64,000 nucleotides of DNA from Microcystis aeruginosa FD4. GTDB taxonomy: Bacteria; Cyanobacteriota; Cyanobacteriia; Cyanobacteriales; Microcystaceae. The notes under the pieces are model-generated. The model worked only from the letters and a program-made list of their open reading frames with translations, was not told where the DNA came from and searched no databases. Below, piece after piece: positions 1 to 9,194 of the stretch; positions within the stretch are counted from its first letter, which is position 1, and the number at the start of each line of letters is the position of its first letter. Position numbers and translations under genes: made by a program. The stretch lies in assembly GCF_009792235.1 (NCBI RefSeq), contig NZ_CP046973.1, forward strand, positions 372,001 through 436,000, read 5' to 3'.

Positions 1-79
1 AGTAGGAAATACTATAGACAATTTCAAAGGAGGTCAGCCGAGATAAAGACCTTAAATATATGAAAGTCAGTAGATGGAC

Positions 80-118
80 AGTGCCAGTTTTTGCGGATAT
101 ACGCCAAAGACTGGCACT
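80..118. other. strong hairpin of unknown role
   Basis: A long near-perfect inverted repeat (arms AGTGCCAGTTTTTGCG and its approximate complement) with a short GATATA loop. It could end transcription of a gene left of the window, but no clear T-run follows, so its role is open. The first 79 bases hold nothing I recognise. Confidence 0.4.
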
Positions 119-148
119 AATGTTTTAACGAAAACTTCCTGCTAAGTA

Positions 149-367
149 GGGCTGGCTGAATAAATCTAAAAACCTTGCTGGATAAGACTTTTAGACTTTT
201 TTGAAATCCAAAAGTACCAGATATGGGAGTGATCAGGGGGAAATTCAGGTACTTTTTCCCTGAAAATTAGGTAATTGACCCCCTCAAAATCGGTAAAACC
301 CCACACCCTACACCCTACACCCTACACCCTACACCCTGCCCCTAGGAAAAACTTTTTCAGCAGACCC
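149..367 (+). mobile_element. MITE family A, copy 1
   Basis: Non-coding element with ends GGGCTGGCTGAATAAATCT and TTTTTCAGCAGACCC, flanked on both sides by the 6-bp duplication TAAGTA (143-148 and 368-373). The interior holds an A/C-rich tandem run based on CACCCTA. The same element recurs at 9793, 12781, 20336, 22539 and 23870, so these ends and duplications were read by comparison. No transposase of a matching family is visible in the window. Confidence 0.85.
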
Positions 368-373
368 TAAGTA

Positions 374-478
374 AATGGGTGGAATTAAACATAAGATGAA
401 CGTAGGTTGGGTTGAAGCATGAAACCCAACGTCTGCATGGGTTACTACCCGTCCTACAAATAATTGTGCCTCCCTACT
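374..478. mobile_element. MITE family C, copy 1 (TA target)
   Basis: About 105 bp bounded by TA on both sides. It contains the inner palindrome built on GTTGGGTT/AACCCAAC and ends in CTCCCTACT. It directly abuts the right flank of the preceding MITE. Related copies lie at 30463-30582 and, inverted, at 39844-39961. TA duplication suggests mobilisation by an IS630/Tc1-type transposase (inference). Confidence 0.7.
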
Positions 479-549
479 TATAATTTAGCCAAATTGTGAG
501 ATACTACGAAAGGATTTCTTAGTTAATTCTCCCTGGCTTCACTCTATAT

Positions 550-1323
550 ATGAATCGAGATTCTTCCCTGCTATCATCCTCCTCGGTTGCGGAATTCAAG
601 CGCAATTCCTTTGATTTGGAGTCACACCTACAAAACTTTTTACAATTAGACCAAGAAATTTTACAAGCAAAATTAGCGATAGCAAAAGATTCCTTAGCGG
701 CCTTAGCTCATCAAGACTTTTCTTGGACAAATCCAGATGATTTCTATCAGGAAAAAGTCAAAGAAAACTATTTATTTGAATTATCTGCTTGGCATTTATC
801 CAGTCAAGAATATATCGGGGAAACCTTGAAATTAATTGATGATTACGGGAGCGGAAAAGTCTTAGATTTTGGTGGCGGAATCGGTACTCATGCCCTGGCT
901 GCCGCAATGAATTCTGGGGTTGAACAGGTGATCTATTGCGATATTAATCCCCTACATCATCAATTTGTTCGCTTTCGTGCCAAGCAATTAAATCTCGATA
1001 CTAATAAGCTCTCATTCTATACGGAAATTCCCGAACAGCTAAAATTTGACACGATTATCTGTTTGGATGTCATCGAGCATTTGCCCTCACCTACAGCCCA
1101 ACTTAAAAAGTTTTATGACTGGTTAAACCCGGGAGGAAAGCTAATTATTAACTGGTATTTTTTCAAAGGATTTAATCAAGAATATCCCTTTCATATCGAC
1201 GATCCCAAAATTATTGAGAGCTTTTTTCAAACCCTACAAAAAGATTTCCTAGAGATTTTTCATCCCTATCACATTACCGTACGCTCTTATCGAAAAAATC
1301 AACAATTGTCCGAAGAAGATTAA
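550..1323 (+). CDS. class I SAM-dependent methyltransferase
   Basis: A 257-residue soluble protein. The SAM-binding motif I VLDFGGGIGTHA lies near residues 104-115, an acidic motif II (YCDINP) follows, and FDTIICLDVIEHL is the post-motif typical of Methyltransf_11/12 enzymes. The first 100 residues are a helical extension. The substrate cannot be told from sequence. The next gene on the same strand, a membrane protein, starts 40 bp downstream, so the two may be co-transcribed. No good Shine-Dalgarno is visible before the ATG. Confidence 0.75.
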   Translation: MNRDSSLLSSSSVAEFKRNSFDLESHLQNFLQLDQEILQAKLAIAKDSLAALAHQDFSWTNPDDFYQEKVKENYLFELSAWHLSSQEYIGETLKLIDDYGSGKVLDFGGGIGTHALAAAMNSGVEQVIYCDINPLHHQFVRFRAKQLNLDTNKLSFYTEIPEQLKFDTIICLDVIEHLPSPTAQLKKFYDWLNPGGKLIINWYFFKGFNQEYPFHIDDPKIIESFFQTLQKDFLEIFHPYHITVRSYRKNQQLSEED

Positions 1324-1363
1324 ACCAGAGGATGATAGAAAAGTTAGAATTACCCTTGCAACT

Positions 1364-2152
1364 ATGACCCTAGATATTATCCCCGAAGGGGAAGAACGCA
1401 AAGTGGAAGCTGTCAGTAGTGCCGCTATTGATGGTGCGCCGATCGCCTATATTGTCGTCTTAGCGGCCATTGTCACTACCCTTTCTTTTATTCCCTTCTC
1501 CATTGTCCTCGCTTCTGGCGGTAGTATGCCCCTCAGTCAAGCGGTTTTTCCCCTCTTGGGTTGGTTACTCGGCCCGATCGCTGGGGCGATCGCTAGTGGC
1601 ATTGGGTCCTTAATTGGGGCTTTCCTTGCCCCCTACACGGCAGGAATTCCCGCTATTTCGGTCTTTGGGGCGATTTTGTCTAGTTTTGTGGCAGGAACGA
1701 TGGTTTTAGGCAAAAAACGCCGTTATTGGTGGTTAGGATTAACGTTAATTTTTCTGATTCCCTTGTTTATCTACGCTAACCGGGCGATCGGACTGAACGG
1801 CATTTCGCCACGAGTCTTTATTGCCGGGGCTTTCGTCGATTGGTCGGCTTTGGTATTATTTATCCTACCAACCCGGACTCTTTTTACTCATTGGATCAAA
1901 GGTAGCAATTTTGTCCTAGTAGCGGCGGGAATTTTTGGGGGTACTTGGACTGCCAGCGGCCTCTCCCATTTAGGGGTCGTCGCCATTACCTACTCGATTT
2001 TTAACTGGCCCGAAGAAGTGTGGATCGCTTTAATTCCGATCATTCCCGTAGAAAATCTGATTCGTTCCCTCGTCGGTATGGTGATCGCTTGTGGTGTGAT
2101 TGCCGGTTTACGGGCGATCGGTCTGGTCAAATCACGAGAGGCGATCTACTAG
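1364..2152 (+). CDS. polytopic membrane protein, possibly ECF-transporter S-component-like
   Basis: A 262-residue protein with roughly six hydrophobic segments (about 27-50, 57-80, 95-115, 122-140, 150-170 and 180-205, plus a C-terminal one). The Gly/Ala-rich stretch GWLLGPIAGAIASGIGSLIG resembles the first helices of substrate-capture (S) components of ECF vitamin transporters and related cyanobacterial proteins. This is family-level inference only: no ligand motif is identified and no ATPase is adjacent. It follows the methyltransferase by 40 bp. Annotation as simply 'conserved membrane protein' is the safe alternative. Confidence 0.5.
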   Translation: MTLDIIPEGEERKVEAVSSAAIDGAPIAYIVVLAAIVTTLSFIPFSIVLASGGSMPLSQAVFPLLGWLLGPIAGAIASGIGSLIGAFLAPYTAGIPAISVFGAILSSFVAGTMVLGKKRRYWWLGLTLIFLIPLFIYANRAIGLNGISPRVFIAGAFVDWSALVLFILPTRTLFTHWIKGSNFVLVAAGIFGGTWTASGLSHLGVVAITYSIFNWPEEVWIALIPIIPVENLIRSLVGMVIACGVIAGLRAIGLVKSREAIY

Positions 2153-2154
2153 GT

Positions 2155-2262
2155 AGGAGCTGCTGAAAAAGTTTTTCGTGGGGACAGGGTGTGGGGTGTG
2201 GGGTGTCGGGACGGACGCAAGGGCAAGAATTGCCGCATTGCGTCCAACCCCCCACCGAAAAA
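2155..2262. mobile_element. partial MITE family A remnant
   Basis: The sequence GCTGCTGAAAAAGTTTTTCG followed by GTGTGGGG repeats matches the inner part and one end of MITE family A (minus orientation), but the other end is missing. It fills the gap between the converging membrane-protein gene and ilvC. Confidence 0.5.
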
Positions 2263-2270
2263 AAAGAGAA

Positions 2271-3263
2271 CTAGCGTTTTAGCCAACTCATCATTGCCCG
2301 CAGATCTTGGCCGACTTCTTCGATCGAATGTTCTGCTTCTTGACGACGCATAGCGGTGAAACCCGGTTTACCTGCTTGATTTTCGAGGACAAACTCTCGG
2401 GCAAATTGTCCCGATTGAATTTCTCCGAGGATTTTCCGCATTTCGGCCTTAGTCGCTTCCGTCACCACCCGCGGACCGCGAGTATAGTCACCGTACTCGG
2501 CTGTATTGGAAATACTATCGCGCATTTTGGCTAAACCGCCCTCGACGATCAGATCGACGATCAGTTTCACCTCGTGTAAACACTCAAAATAGGCTAATTC
2601 GGGCTGATAACCAGCTTCCACGAGAGTTTCAAAGCCAGCTTTAATTAAAGCACTTAAACCGCCGCATAATACTGCCTGTTCGCCAAAAAGGTCGGTTTCT
2701 GTCTCCTCGCGGAAAGTGGTTTCCAAAACCCCGGCCCGAGTACCACCGATACCTTTAGCGTAGGCCATTGCCCGATCGCGTGCTTGGCCAGTAGCATCTT
2801 GATAGACGGCGAATAAACAGGGTACTCCTTGACCTTGTTCGTAGGTACGACGGACGAGATGGCCCGGTCCTTTGGGGGCGACCATAACCACATCGACATT
2901 ATCTGGGGGAACCACTTGACCAAAATGAATATTAAAGCCGTGGGCAAAAGATAACACCTTGCCTGAGCTTAAATTCGGGGCAATTTCGTTGAGATAAATC
3001 GTTTTCTGCACTTCATCCGGTAAGAGGATCATGATCCAGTCGGCAATTTTAGCGGCTTCGGCCACATCATACACTGGAATACCGGCTTCTTTGGCTTTGA
3101 TGGCCGATTTACTGCCTGGATATAGACCAACAATCACATTAACGCCACTATCCTTGAGATTTAATGCGTGGGCATGACCCTGGGAACCATAACCAATAAT
3201 AGCGATCGTTTTTCCCGCTAATAAATCTAAATTGGCATCCTCATCATAGTACATTCGTGCCAT
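2271..3263 (-). CDS. ilvC: ketol-acid reductoisomerase (NADP+)
   Basis: Second enzyme of valine/isoleucine/leucine synthesis: isomerises and reduces acetolactate or acetohydroxybutyrate using NADPH and Mg2+. The 330-residue length is that of class I enzymes. The Rossmann motif IGYGSQGHAHALNLKDSG sits at about residues 23-40. The knotted C-terminal domain carries the metal-binding region (ETDLFGEQAVLCGG) and the C-terminal IEEVGQDLRAMMSWL. It stands alone on the minus strand, diverging from the pil operon, with its start ATG supported by the conserved MARMYYDEDA terminus. Confidence 0.97.
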   Translation of the reverse strand: MARMYYDEDANLDLLAGKTIAIIGYGSQGHAHALNLKDSGVNVIVGLYPGSKSAIKAKEAGIPVYDVAEAAKIADWIMILLPDEVQKTIYLNEIAPNLSSGKVLSFAHGFNIHFGQVVPPDNVDVVMVAPKGPGHLVRRTYEQGQGVPCLFAVYQDATGQARDRAMAYAKGIGGTRAGVLETTFREETETDLFGEQAVLCGGLSALIKAGFETLVEAGYQPELAYFECLHEVKLIVDLIVEGGLAKMRDSISNTAEYGDYTRGPRVVTEATKAEMRKILGEIQSGQFAREFVLENQAGKPGFTAMRRQEAEHSIEEVGQDLRAMMSWLKR

Positions 3264-3765
3264 CGAACTCGCTCCTTAACTTCTTTTGTCACTGTGCAAA
3301 CTCCTAATTATACGGGAAAATCACGCCCGTCAGAAGCATTTGAGCGCCTGATTCCAGGAGTCAAGAAAAAATAGTGCCTAGAAAAATTGAAATTTTCTTT
3401 AGGTATTTGGGTACTCTAACTAGGGAAAGCTGGCTTGATCTAGTTGAGCAGAAGGGGGGATAATGGCAAATTTTTAGCTTGGACTTGGTTCTTTCACCAA
3501 AATTGATTACAATATCACTATCATTAAGCACTTCCTCTCCTCCTATCCAGTTAAGATTAACCTCGCTCTGAACACAGATAATCAGGTTAATATTAGTGCA
3601 GAAATAGCTTCTCTCTCCCTCGATTTTTGCCTGTTCTGGGTAATTTACCTGGTCAGGATCGTTTATAGACTAATTTACTGCCTTGATCGACCGTAAATAA
3701 AATCGGGTCAAAAGATTATTGGCTTTGTTGATCACCAATCCCCTTAGAGCTGCCCAGGAAAATCT
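3264..3765. other. intergenic region between divergent ilvC and pilM
   Basis: About 500 bp without a supported gene. It must carry the promoters of ilvC (minus) and the pilus operon (plus). I see no riboswitch consensus, repeat or mobile element in it. Confidence 0.5.
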
Positions 3766-4881
3766 ATGGTAAGTTTTTTTAAGAAGCTATTGACAAAAAA
3801 AAATCAAGGTGTTGGGTTAGAGATTACCCCAGAGTGCCTTAACGTCGCTCAGATCGCCAAACAGGGACAAAATTATAAATTAGTTAAATATTGTTCGTCG
3901 GCTCTCCCGGAAGGCATCTTTGAGGAGGGAAAAATCGTCGATTCCCCCGCTTTAGCGGAATTGATCCAGGAAGTCCTCAAGGAAAATAAAATTAACAGCA
4001 AACGAGTCGCTACTGGTGTCCCCATGCGCGAGTCAATTATCCGGATTATCCCCATTCCTTCGGAATTGGACGAGCAGGAATTGCGAGATCTGGTCTTAAA
4101 TCATGAGGCTAGTTTATACCTTCCCTATCCTCGCGAGGAGGTGGATCTCGACTACCAAAAACTGGGCTACTTTCAGGATGAAGACGGGATTGAAAAGGTA
4201 CAAGTCTTATTAGTTGCCACTCGTCGGGAGATTACCGATGCCTATAGGTCAACCCTCCAACGGGCAGGATTACAGGTGGATGTGCTGGAAATTAATAGTT
4301 TTGCCCTAATTCGGACGATTCGAGAGCAGTTGCGACAATTTAGTTCCAATGAAGCCGCCGTTATTGTTGATATAGAATTTGATAACACGGAAATTGCCAT
4401 CGTGGTGGACGGCGTTCCCCAATTTTCCCGCACTGTCCCCATCGGCACCTTCCAGCTACAAAATGCCCTTTCCAGGGCGATGAATTTGCCCACCTCCCGC
4501 AGTCCTGATATTCTTTTGGGAATGACAATCCCGGTTACGGCCTTTGATAGTCTTAGCACCAATACCGGCACTTCCGGAGTCTCTACTAACCCTGGGATGA
4601 CGGCACTGATGCGGGTTTTAGGGGAATTAACCGATGAATTGCGGCGATCGATTAACTTCTATCTTAACCAAAGTGATGACCTGGAAATCGTCCAGTTACT
4701 TTTAGCTGGCCCCGGGGGCGGTATAGCGCAACTAGACGAGTATTTTACTCAACGTCTCAGCCTCCCCACCATGGCAATCGATCCGATCACATCACTGAAC
4801 TTAGATACAACTCAAGAGATTCCTAATACCCAAAGACCGGGTTTAGGAACAGTTCTCGGTTTAGGATTACGGGAGGTATAG
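3766..4881 (+). CDS. pilM: type IV pilus assembly protein PilM
   Basis: Cytoplasmic actin-like ATPase of the type IV pilus alignment complex; it binds the N-terminal tail of PilN on the inner face of the membrane. The 371 residues are full length: the N-terminal GVGLEITPECLNVAQI and the later VIVDIEFDNTEIAIVVDG are the two actin-fold phosphate-binding regions, and LLAGPGGGI is the adenosine motif. It heads the operon pilM-pilN-pilO-pilQ; pilN starts 9 bp after its stop. Confidence 0.95.
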   Translation: MVSFFKKLLTKKNQGVGLEITPECLNVAQIAKQGQNYKLVKYCSSALPEGIFEEGKIVDSPALAELIQEVLKENKINSKRVATGVPMRESIIRIIPIPSELDEQELRDLVLNHEASLYLPYPREEVDLDYQKLGYFQDEDGIEKVQVLLVATRREITDAYRSTLQRAGLQVDVLEINSFALIRTIREQLRQFSSNEAAVIVDIEFDNTEIAIVVDGVPQFSRTVPIGTFQLQNALSRAMNLPTSRSPDILLGMTIPVTAFDSLSTNTGTSGVSTNPGMTALMRVLGELTDELRRSINFYLNQSDDLEIVQLLLAGPGGGIAQLDEYFTQRLSLPTMAIDPITSLNLDTTQEIPNTQRPGLGTVLGLGLREV

Positions 4882-4890
4882 ACAAAAATT

Positions 4891-5660
4891 ATGTATAGTC
4901 TTGACGTTAATTTTCTTAAGGATCGCCATCTTCAGCAAACGGCCAAAGGAACCGCCGCGGCCAAGATTTCCACCGCTATTAACCCGCGTCCACAAACACC
5001 CCTGTGGATCGGTGTGGGAGTGGGGGCCGGATTATTGGCACTGACGGGATTACTCGGTTTAATCGTCGGTGGGCAAACCAGCGAAACCCAAGTCAAAATT
5101 CAGCAACTGGATGCGGAATTAGGTCAACTGCAAGCCGAAAGTAAAAAATAGAGGATTTAAAAGCGCAATTAACGGCGGTAGAAGGAGAAAATCAGGCACT
5201 GGTGACTGTATTCAATCAGATTAGGCCTTGGTCAGCTATTCTTCAGGAAATTCGCCTGCAAACTCCCCCTAGTGTCCAGCTAACCAGTGTGCAACAGGTG
5301 GAGGTTCCCGCTGCCCCAGATCAAGGGCAACCGAATCCGGCCACTCAGTTAAAAATTAGTGGTTTTGCCAGTAGTTACGAAGCAGTAAATGATTATCTCT
5401 TAACCCTGCAAGCTTCTCCCTTTTTAGAGGGCAAGAAAACGGCGATCGAAAGTGCTGCCTTGGCCGATTTACCCGTACAGGTGGCTAATCAGTACAAGAA
5501 TATTAGTGTTACTTTCCCCCAAGCGGTTCAATTTGTGATCACCACCCAATTAAGTGATACTCCCGCTACTCAACAACTGTCCAATCTTGCCCGGAATGGA
5601 GCGATCGGAGTTATCACTAGGATTAATACTCTCAAACGCCAAGGAGCCATTCAACCATGA
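4891..5660 (+). pseudogene. pilN: type IV pilus assembly protein PilN, interrupted by a frameshift
   Basis: PilN is a single-pass inner-membrane protein that links PilM to PilO. The N-terminal part (4891-5151) has the diagnostic LDVNFLKDR motif that docks on PilM and one membrane helix (WIGVGVGAGLLALTGLLGL). It then meets TAG straight after a run of six A (about 5142-5149). The -1 (or +2) frame continues without a break as IEDLKAQLTAVEGEN and on to 5660, giving the periplasmic domain. One extra A would restore a single protein of about 256 residues. This may be a true mutation, a base-call error, or rescued slippage. The stop overlaps pilO by ATGA, so coupling of the downstream gene is intact. 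Confidence 0.85.
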
Positions 5661-6448
5661 CCTTTACCGAAGAATTTGAGAACCCAGAATTAGAGGAACT
5701 TGACCAGTATCCTACCGCTTTCGGGATAACTTTTACTCCCCGCAATAGTGGGATCGCCGCCGGTGTGCTGGGTTTACTTGGCTCCTTCTATCTGCTTTTT
5801 AACTGGGTGATGCCCGCTTATAATACCTTGCAGCAACTGCAAAACGATGCGGCTGGCAAACAACAACAGATAGATCAACAAAAAAGCGGTCTCGGCCCCT
5901 CGGAATTCCCAAAAATCGAGAGTCAATTACAACAAAAAGAGGCAACTAAACAGCAAATACTCGCGCTTTTTGCTCAAGAAAAGGACTTAAGCACTATTCT
6001 CTTAGATATTAGCAATATCTTTAAGTCTCGCGATGTTAAGCTGATTAGTTTCCAACCCCAAGGACTAGAACCGGTGGTGGTCTCCGATAGTTCCCTCGGT
6101 GGCGCGGTTAATAATAAGCTCAAACGTCAAACTTTTAACGTCAAGATCGAAGGGAACTATGCTAACAGCCAAGAGGTTATTCGGGATTTAGAAAGATTAC
6201 AGCCGCTCATTTTGCTGAAAAATCTGAATACCCAGCTGGAAAAGGAAGGAGCCGTGGTTAAAGTGGTTAGTATCGGCAAAAATCAAGCGACTATCGTTCC
6301 CCAATCTGATCAACCCGTTACTACCACCTTTCTTCTCGATGTGATTATTCCCCTCAATGCTGAAGAATTAGCGAAATTAGCACCGCCACCCCCCGCGGAA
6401 GGTCAACCCCCCGCCGAAGGTCAACCCCCCGCTAGTCCGCCCCAATAA
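5657..6448 (+). CDS. pilO: type IV pilus assembly protein PilO
   Basis: Inner-membrane partner of PilN in the pilus alignment complex. 263 residues: a short cytoplasmic N-terminus, one membrane helix (about 32-52, GIAAGVLGLLGSFYLLFNWV), a Gln-rich coiled coil (about 60-105), a ferredoxin-like periplasmic domain, and a low-complexity Pro-rich tail with a repeated AEGQPP. The ATG overlaps the pilN stop (ATGA), pointing to translational coupling. The Pro-rich tail is unusual against proteobacterial PilO and may stand in for PilP, which is not encoded here. Confidence 0.93.
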   Translation: MTFTEEFENPELEELDQYPTAFGITFTPRNSGIAAGVLGLLGSFYLLFNWVMPAYNTLQQLQNDAAGKQQQIDQQKSGLGPSEFPKIESQLQQKEATKQQILALFAQEKDLSTILLDISNIFKSRDVKLISFQPQGLEPVVVSDSSLGGAVNNKLKRQTFNVKIEGNYANSQEVIRDLERLQPLILLKNLNTQLEKEGAVVKVVSIGKNQATIVPQSDQPVTTTFLLDVIIPLNAEELAKLAPPPPAEGQPPAEGQPPASPPQ

Positions 6449-6519
6449 TAGTCTTCAATCCAGTGTCAGTATTGCGTTTTTTGTCCGTTGAATCCCGTAA
6501 TTGTTGAGGAGTGAATAAA

Positions 6520-8619
6520 GTGAATCAGTCTCGCTATGCCCTGTTGATCCCGCAAATTGCCTCGTTTTTATTGATGGCTCCCCTGAGCGCTTTGGCCGAA
6601 ACCCCCGAATCCTTCGATGGTTCAGAGTTAAAATCGACTACATCAAAAATTGAATTTTCGCAAGAGTTTAGTCAAGAAAATTTACAAAAGTCGCAAAATC
6701 AGCTTGTCCCTTCAACCGCGGCAGGACAAAAGGAAATCAGCGATCGCATTTTGGCCAGTGAAAAACTGCTCGCCCAAAGTGCGCCCCTTGTCCCCAATCC
6801 CGAAATTATCATTCAAGGCGCACCCCAAGCTCCCGGTGTTCCCACCCTACCCCGGGCTGTCGCCCCACCGGTGGGAGATATTGCCATCTCTAACATCGAT
6901 GCTAGTGCCGAAAAGATCAAATTTGAGCGCAATATCACCGTACCTCGTGTTTTACTCCGGGAAGCTTCCGCTAGAGAAGTGTTAATGACCCTTGCTAACT
7001 ATGCCGGTTATAACGTCGTTTTCACCAGCGCCCAGGGGGAAGCCAACGCCACTTCTCAGACAGTTTCCTTGGAATTTACTAACGAATCGGTGGAAAGCAT
7101 TTTTAACGCCGTGTTGTTAATTTCTGGACTACAGGCTAACCGTCAGGGTACAACCATCTTTGTTGGGGCGCAATTACCCCAAGGCGCTCGTAATCTGATT
7201 AGCCGCACCCTGCGTCTCAATCAAGTTAAAGCCGTCGCCGCCGCCACTTTCCTCGCTACCCAAGGGGCAGAATACCAGCGTTTAGTTACCCAAACCGAGG
7301 ATATCGTCGATCCCCTCACCGGAAGAGTAATCGGTCGCCGGGATATTCCTCCCACTCTAGAGGCACTAACACCCCAAAACACAGAAGGCTCAAAAGCTGC
7401 CTTACTTTTAACCGGTTTAAGAATTGCCGCCGACGAGCGCCTTAATTCTATCAATTTAATCGGCGAACCCCGACAAGTCCAAATCGCCACATCTTTATTA
7501 ACCCAACTGGATGCTCGTCGCCGTCAGGTGGTGGTCAATGTCAAAGTTATTGATGTCAACCTGCTCAATACGGACGAATTTAACAGTAGTTTTTCTTTCG
7601 GGTTTAACGATGGTTTCTTCGTTCAGGATAACGGGGCGGCGGTGCTGAACTTTGGTAATATGAACCCACCCAGTAGTGGGACTGTCTCCAGACCGGGGGC
7701 TTTCGCACAGCCTGTTGTGCCGATTTTCGATATCATATCGGGTACGGGGACAGCAGAAATTCAACCTTTTCTTGACATTCAGAATGGTGCTCCCTTTGGC
7801 CGTGTTAACCAGGGACCGAATAACTTTTCCGGGCGTCTGACACCCTATGCTCGCCCTAGTTTTGGTCGCACTGTTAACCCCTTCCAACCCGGTTTGAGTG
7901 AGGTTAATATTGACCCAGAGACGGGAATAGTAGAGTATACATACGAACCTCCCACCCTATTCCAATATCCCCAAAAATTCCTGATGACCCTGCAAGCCTC
8001 AATTCAGACAGGAAATGCCAAGATTCTCACTGATCCCTCCTTGGTAGTGCAGGAAGGTCAGCAGGCAGTGGTGAAACTAACCGAGAAAGTGCTGGTCAGT
8101 GTTGAAACAACAATTGATACCAATGGCAATGGCAATGAGAGAACTACAACTCCTGTGTTTGGTGATGCTGGACTGACCTTAACCGTCGATGTGAATCAAA
8201 TTGACGATAATGGTTACATCAGTTTAAATGTCGCCCCTACAATTGCCCAACCTGGGCCCCCGATTCGATTTGATAGCGGTGGGGGTACAGTCAACACATT
8301 GACCCCTTTGATTACCCGGGAATTATTGTCGGGTTTAATTCGTCTTCGGGATGGACAGAGTTTAATTCTTTCTGGCATTATCCAAGAACGCCAACAGAGT
8401 TCTGAGTCAAAAGTGCCGATTTTAGGGGATATTCCCATTTTAGGGGCTTTATTCCGCAGTCGTACCAATCGCAACGATCGCTCGGAGGTGATTATTCTCC
8501 TCACTCCCAAAATCATCGAAGATACGGCCACCTCTACCCTCGGCATCAACTATCAACCCGGCCAAGATGCGGCGGAAATGCTTCAGCGTCAAGGTTTCCC
8601 CGTACAACCGCGACAGTAA
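6520..8619 (+). CDS. pilQ: type IV pilus secretin PilQ
   Basis: Outer-membrane secretin channel for the pilus. About 699 residues: a Sec signal peptide ending near ALAETPES, a linker, AMIN/secretin N-domains (RVLLREASAREVLMTLANYAGYN), and the secretin core near the C-terminus (LSGIIQERQQSSESKVPILGD, then LFRSRTNRNDRSEVIILLTP). Start choice: an upstream in-frame GTG at 6511 lies inside the Shine-Dalgarno GAGGAG (6506-6511), so the GTG at 6520, spaced 8 bases from it, is the likelier start. The final Gln codon and stop come from a CAGTAATCAGT-type repeat that begins here. Confidence 0.95.
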   Translation: MNQSRYALLIPQIASFLLMAPLSALAETPESFDGSELKSTTSKIEFSQEFSQENLQKSQNQLVPSTAAGQKEISDRILASEKLLAQSAPLVPNPEIIIQGAPQAPGVPTLPRAVAPPVGDIAISNIDASAEKIKFERNITVPRVLLREASAREVLMTLANYAGYNVVFTSAQGEANATSQTVSLEFTNESVESIFNAVLLISGLQANRQGTTIFVGAQLPQGARNLISRTLRLNQVKAVAAATFLATQGAEYQRLVTQTEDIVDPLTGRVIGRRDIPPTLEALTPQNTEGSKAALLLTGLRIAADERLNSINLIGEPRQVQIATSLLTQLDARRRQVVVNVKVIDVNLLNTDEFNSSFSFGFNDGFFVQDNGAAVLNFGNMNPPSSGTVSRPGAFAQPVVPIFDIISGTGTAEIQPFLDIQNGAPFGRVNQGPNNFSGRLTPYARPSFGRTVNPFQPGLSEVNIDPETGIVEYTYEPPTLFQYPQKFLMTLQASIQTGNAKILTDPSLVVQEGQQAVVKLTEKVLVSVETTIDTNGNGNERTTTPVFGDAGLTLTVDVNQIDDNGYISLNVAPTIAQPGPPIRFDSGGGTVNTLTPLITRELLSGLIRLRDGQSLILSGIIQERQQSSESKVPILGDIPILGALFRSRTNRNDRSEVIILLTPKIIEDTATSTLGINYQPGQDAAEMLQRQGFPVQPRQ

Positions 8620-8648
8620 TCAGTTATCAGTAATCAGTTATCAATTAG
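8614..8648. repeat. iterative CAGTnATCAGT repeat
   Basis: Short tandem run of CAGTAAT/CAGTTAT units starting at the last codons of pilQ. The same unit recurs at gene ends at 19497, 52600, 54588 and 56451. Confidence 0.7.
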
Positions 8649-8649
8649 A

Positions 8650-9190
8650 CCTCGACCTAATATTATCTCAAGACCCCGTTCCCTGTCCAGAGGTGTAGAA
8701 GTCCCTTAGGCTATTTCCCGTCGCGCCTTGATTAATCTGCCGTTGGATGGCGGCGGTGAGGATGTCAACACGATCACATTTTTCGTGTTCGTGATCGTTC
8801 CCGCTACCGATGGACGGGCAATAGACCCAACCGTCCAGATCCCAGCGATCCAGCAAAGTATCGAACAGATCGGTTGTAGAGAGCGTTTATAACTCGATTT
8901 CATGAGAAGTTAGCCAAGAAAAAATTACCTCCTCAATGCTAAAGATCGATCGTTAATGTTGTTTTATCCGACTATTAAATTCCGATTAAAATTCTGGTAA
9001 TGATTCGGTAGTAGTGCCGTAGCCCTCTTGCTTACCTGGTATGAATTGTGTAAAATATTTTTTAATAAAAATAATTGGCTCAAATCAGTCTTAAAACCTC
9101 TAGCTTGCTCATGACTTTTCTGATAAATATCTTTTTCTGGCTCCTGTCTGGCTTACTCAAATATCAGTCTAGCACCGAACAAAATACCCC
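8650..9190. other. gap without a supported gene
   Basis: About 540 bp. Minus-strand frames between 8668 and 8903 are open in short pieces (one reads LDRWDLDGWVYCPSIGSG) and may be the relic of an older gene, but no family is recognised. The rest is AT-rich and featureless. Confidence 0.35.
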
Positions 9191-9194
9191 CCCC

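Noticed and set aside
2307..2947. Open frames on both strands inside ilvC
   Set aside because: They are shadows of the well-supported ilvC frame with no protein-like pattern.
8668..8903. Two overlapping minus-strand open frames after pilQ
   Set aside because: No start signal, no recognised family; kept only as a possible relic in the gap description.
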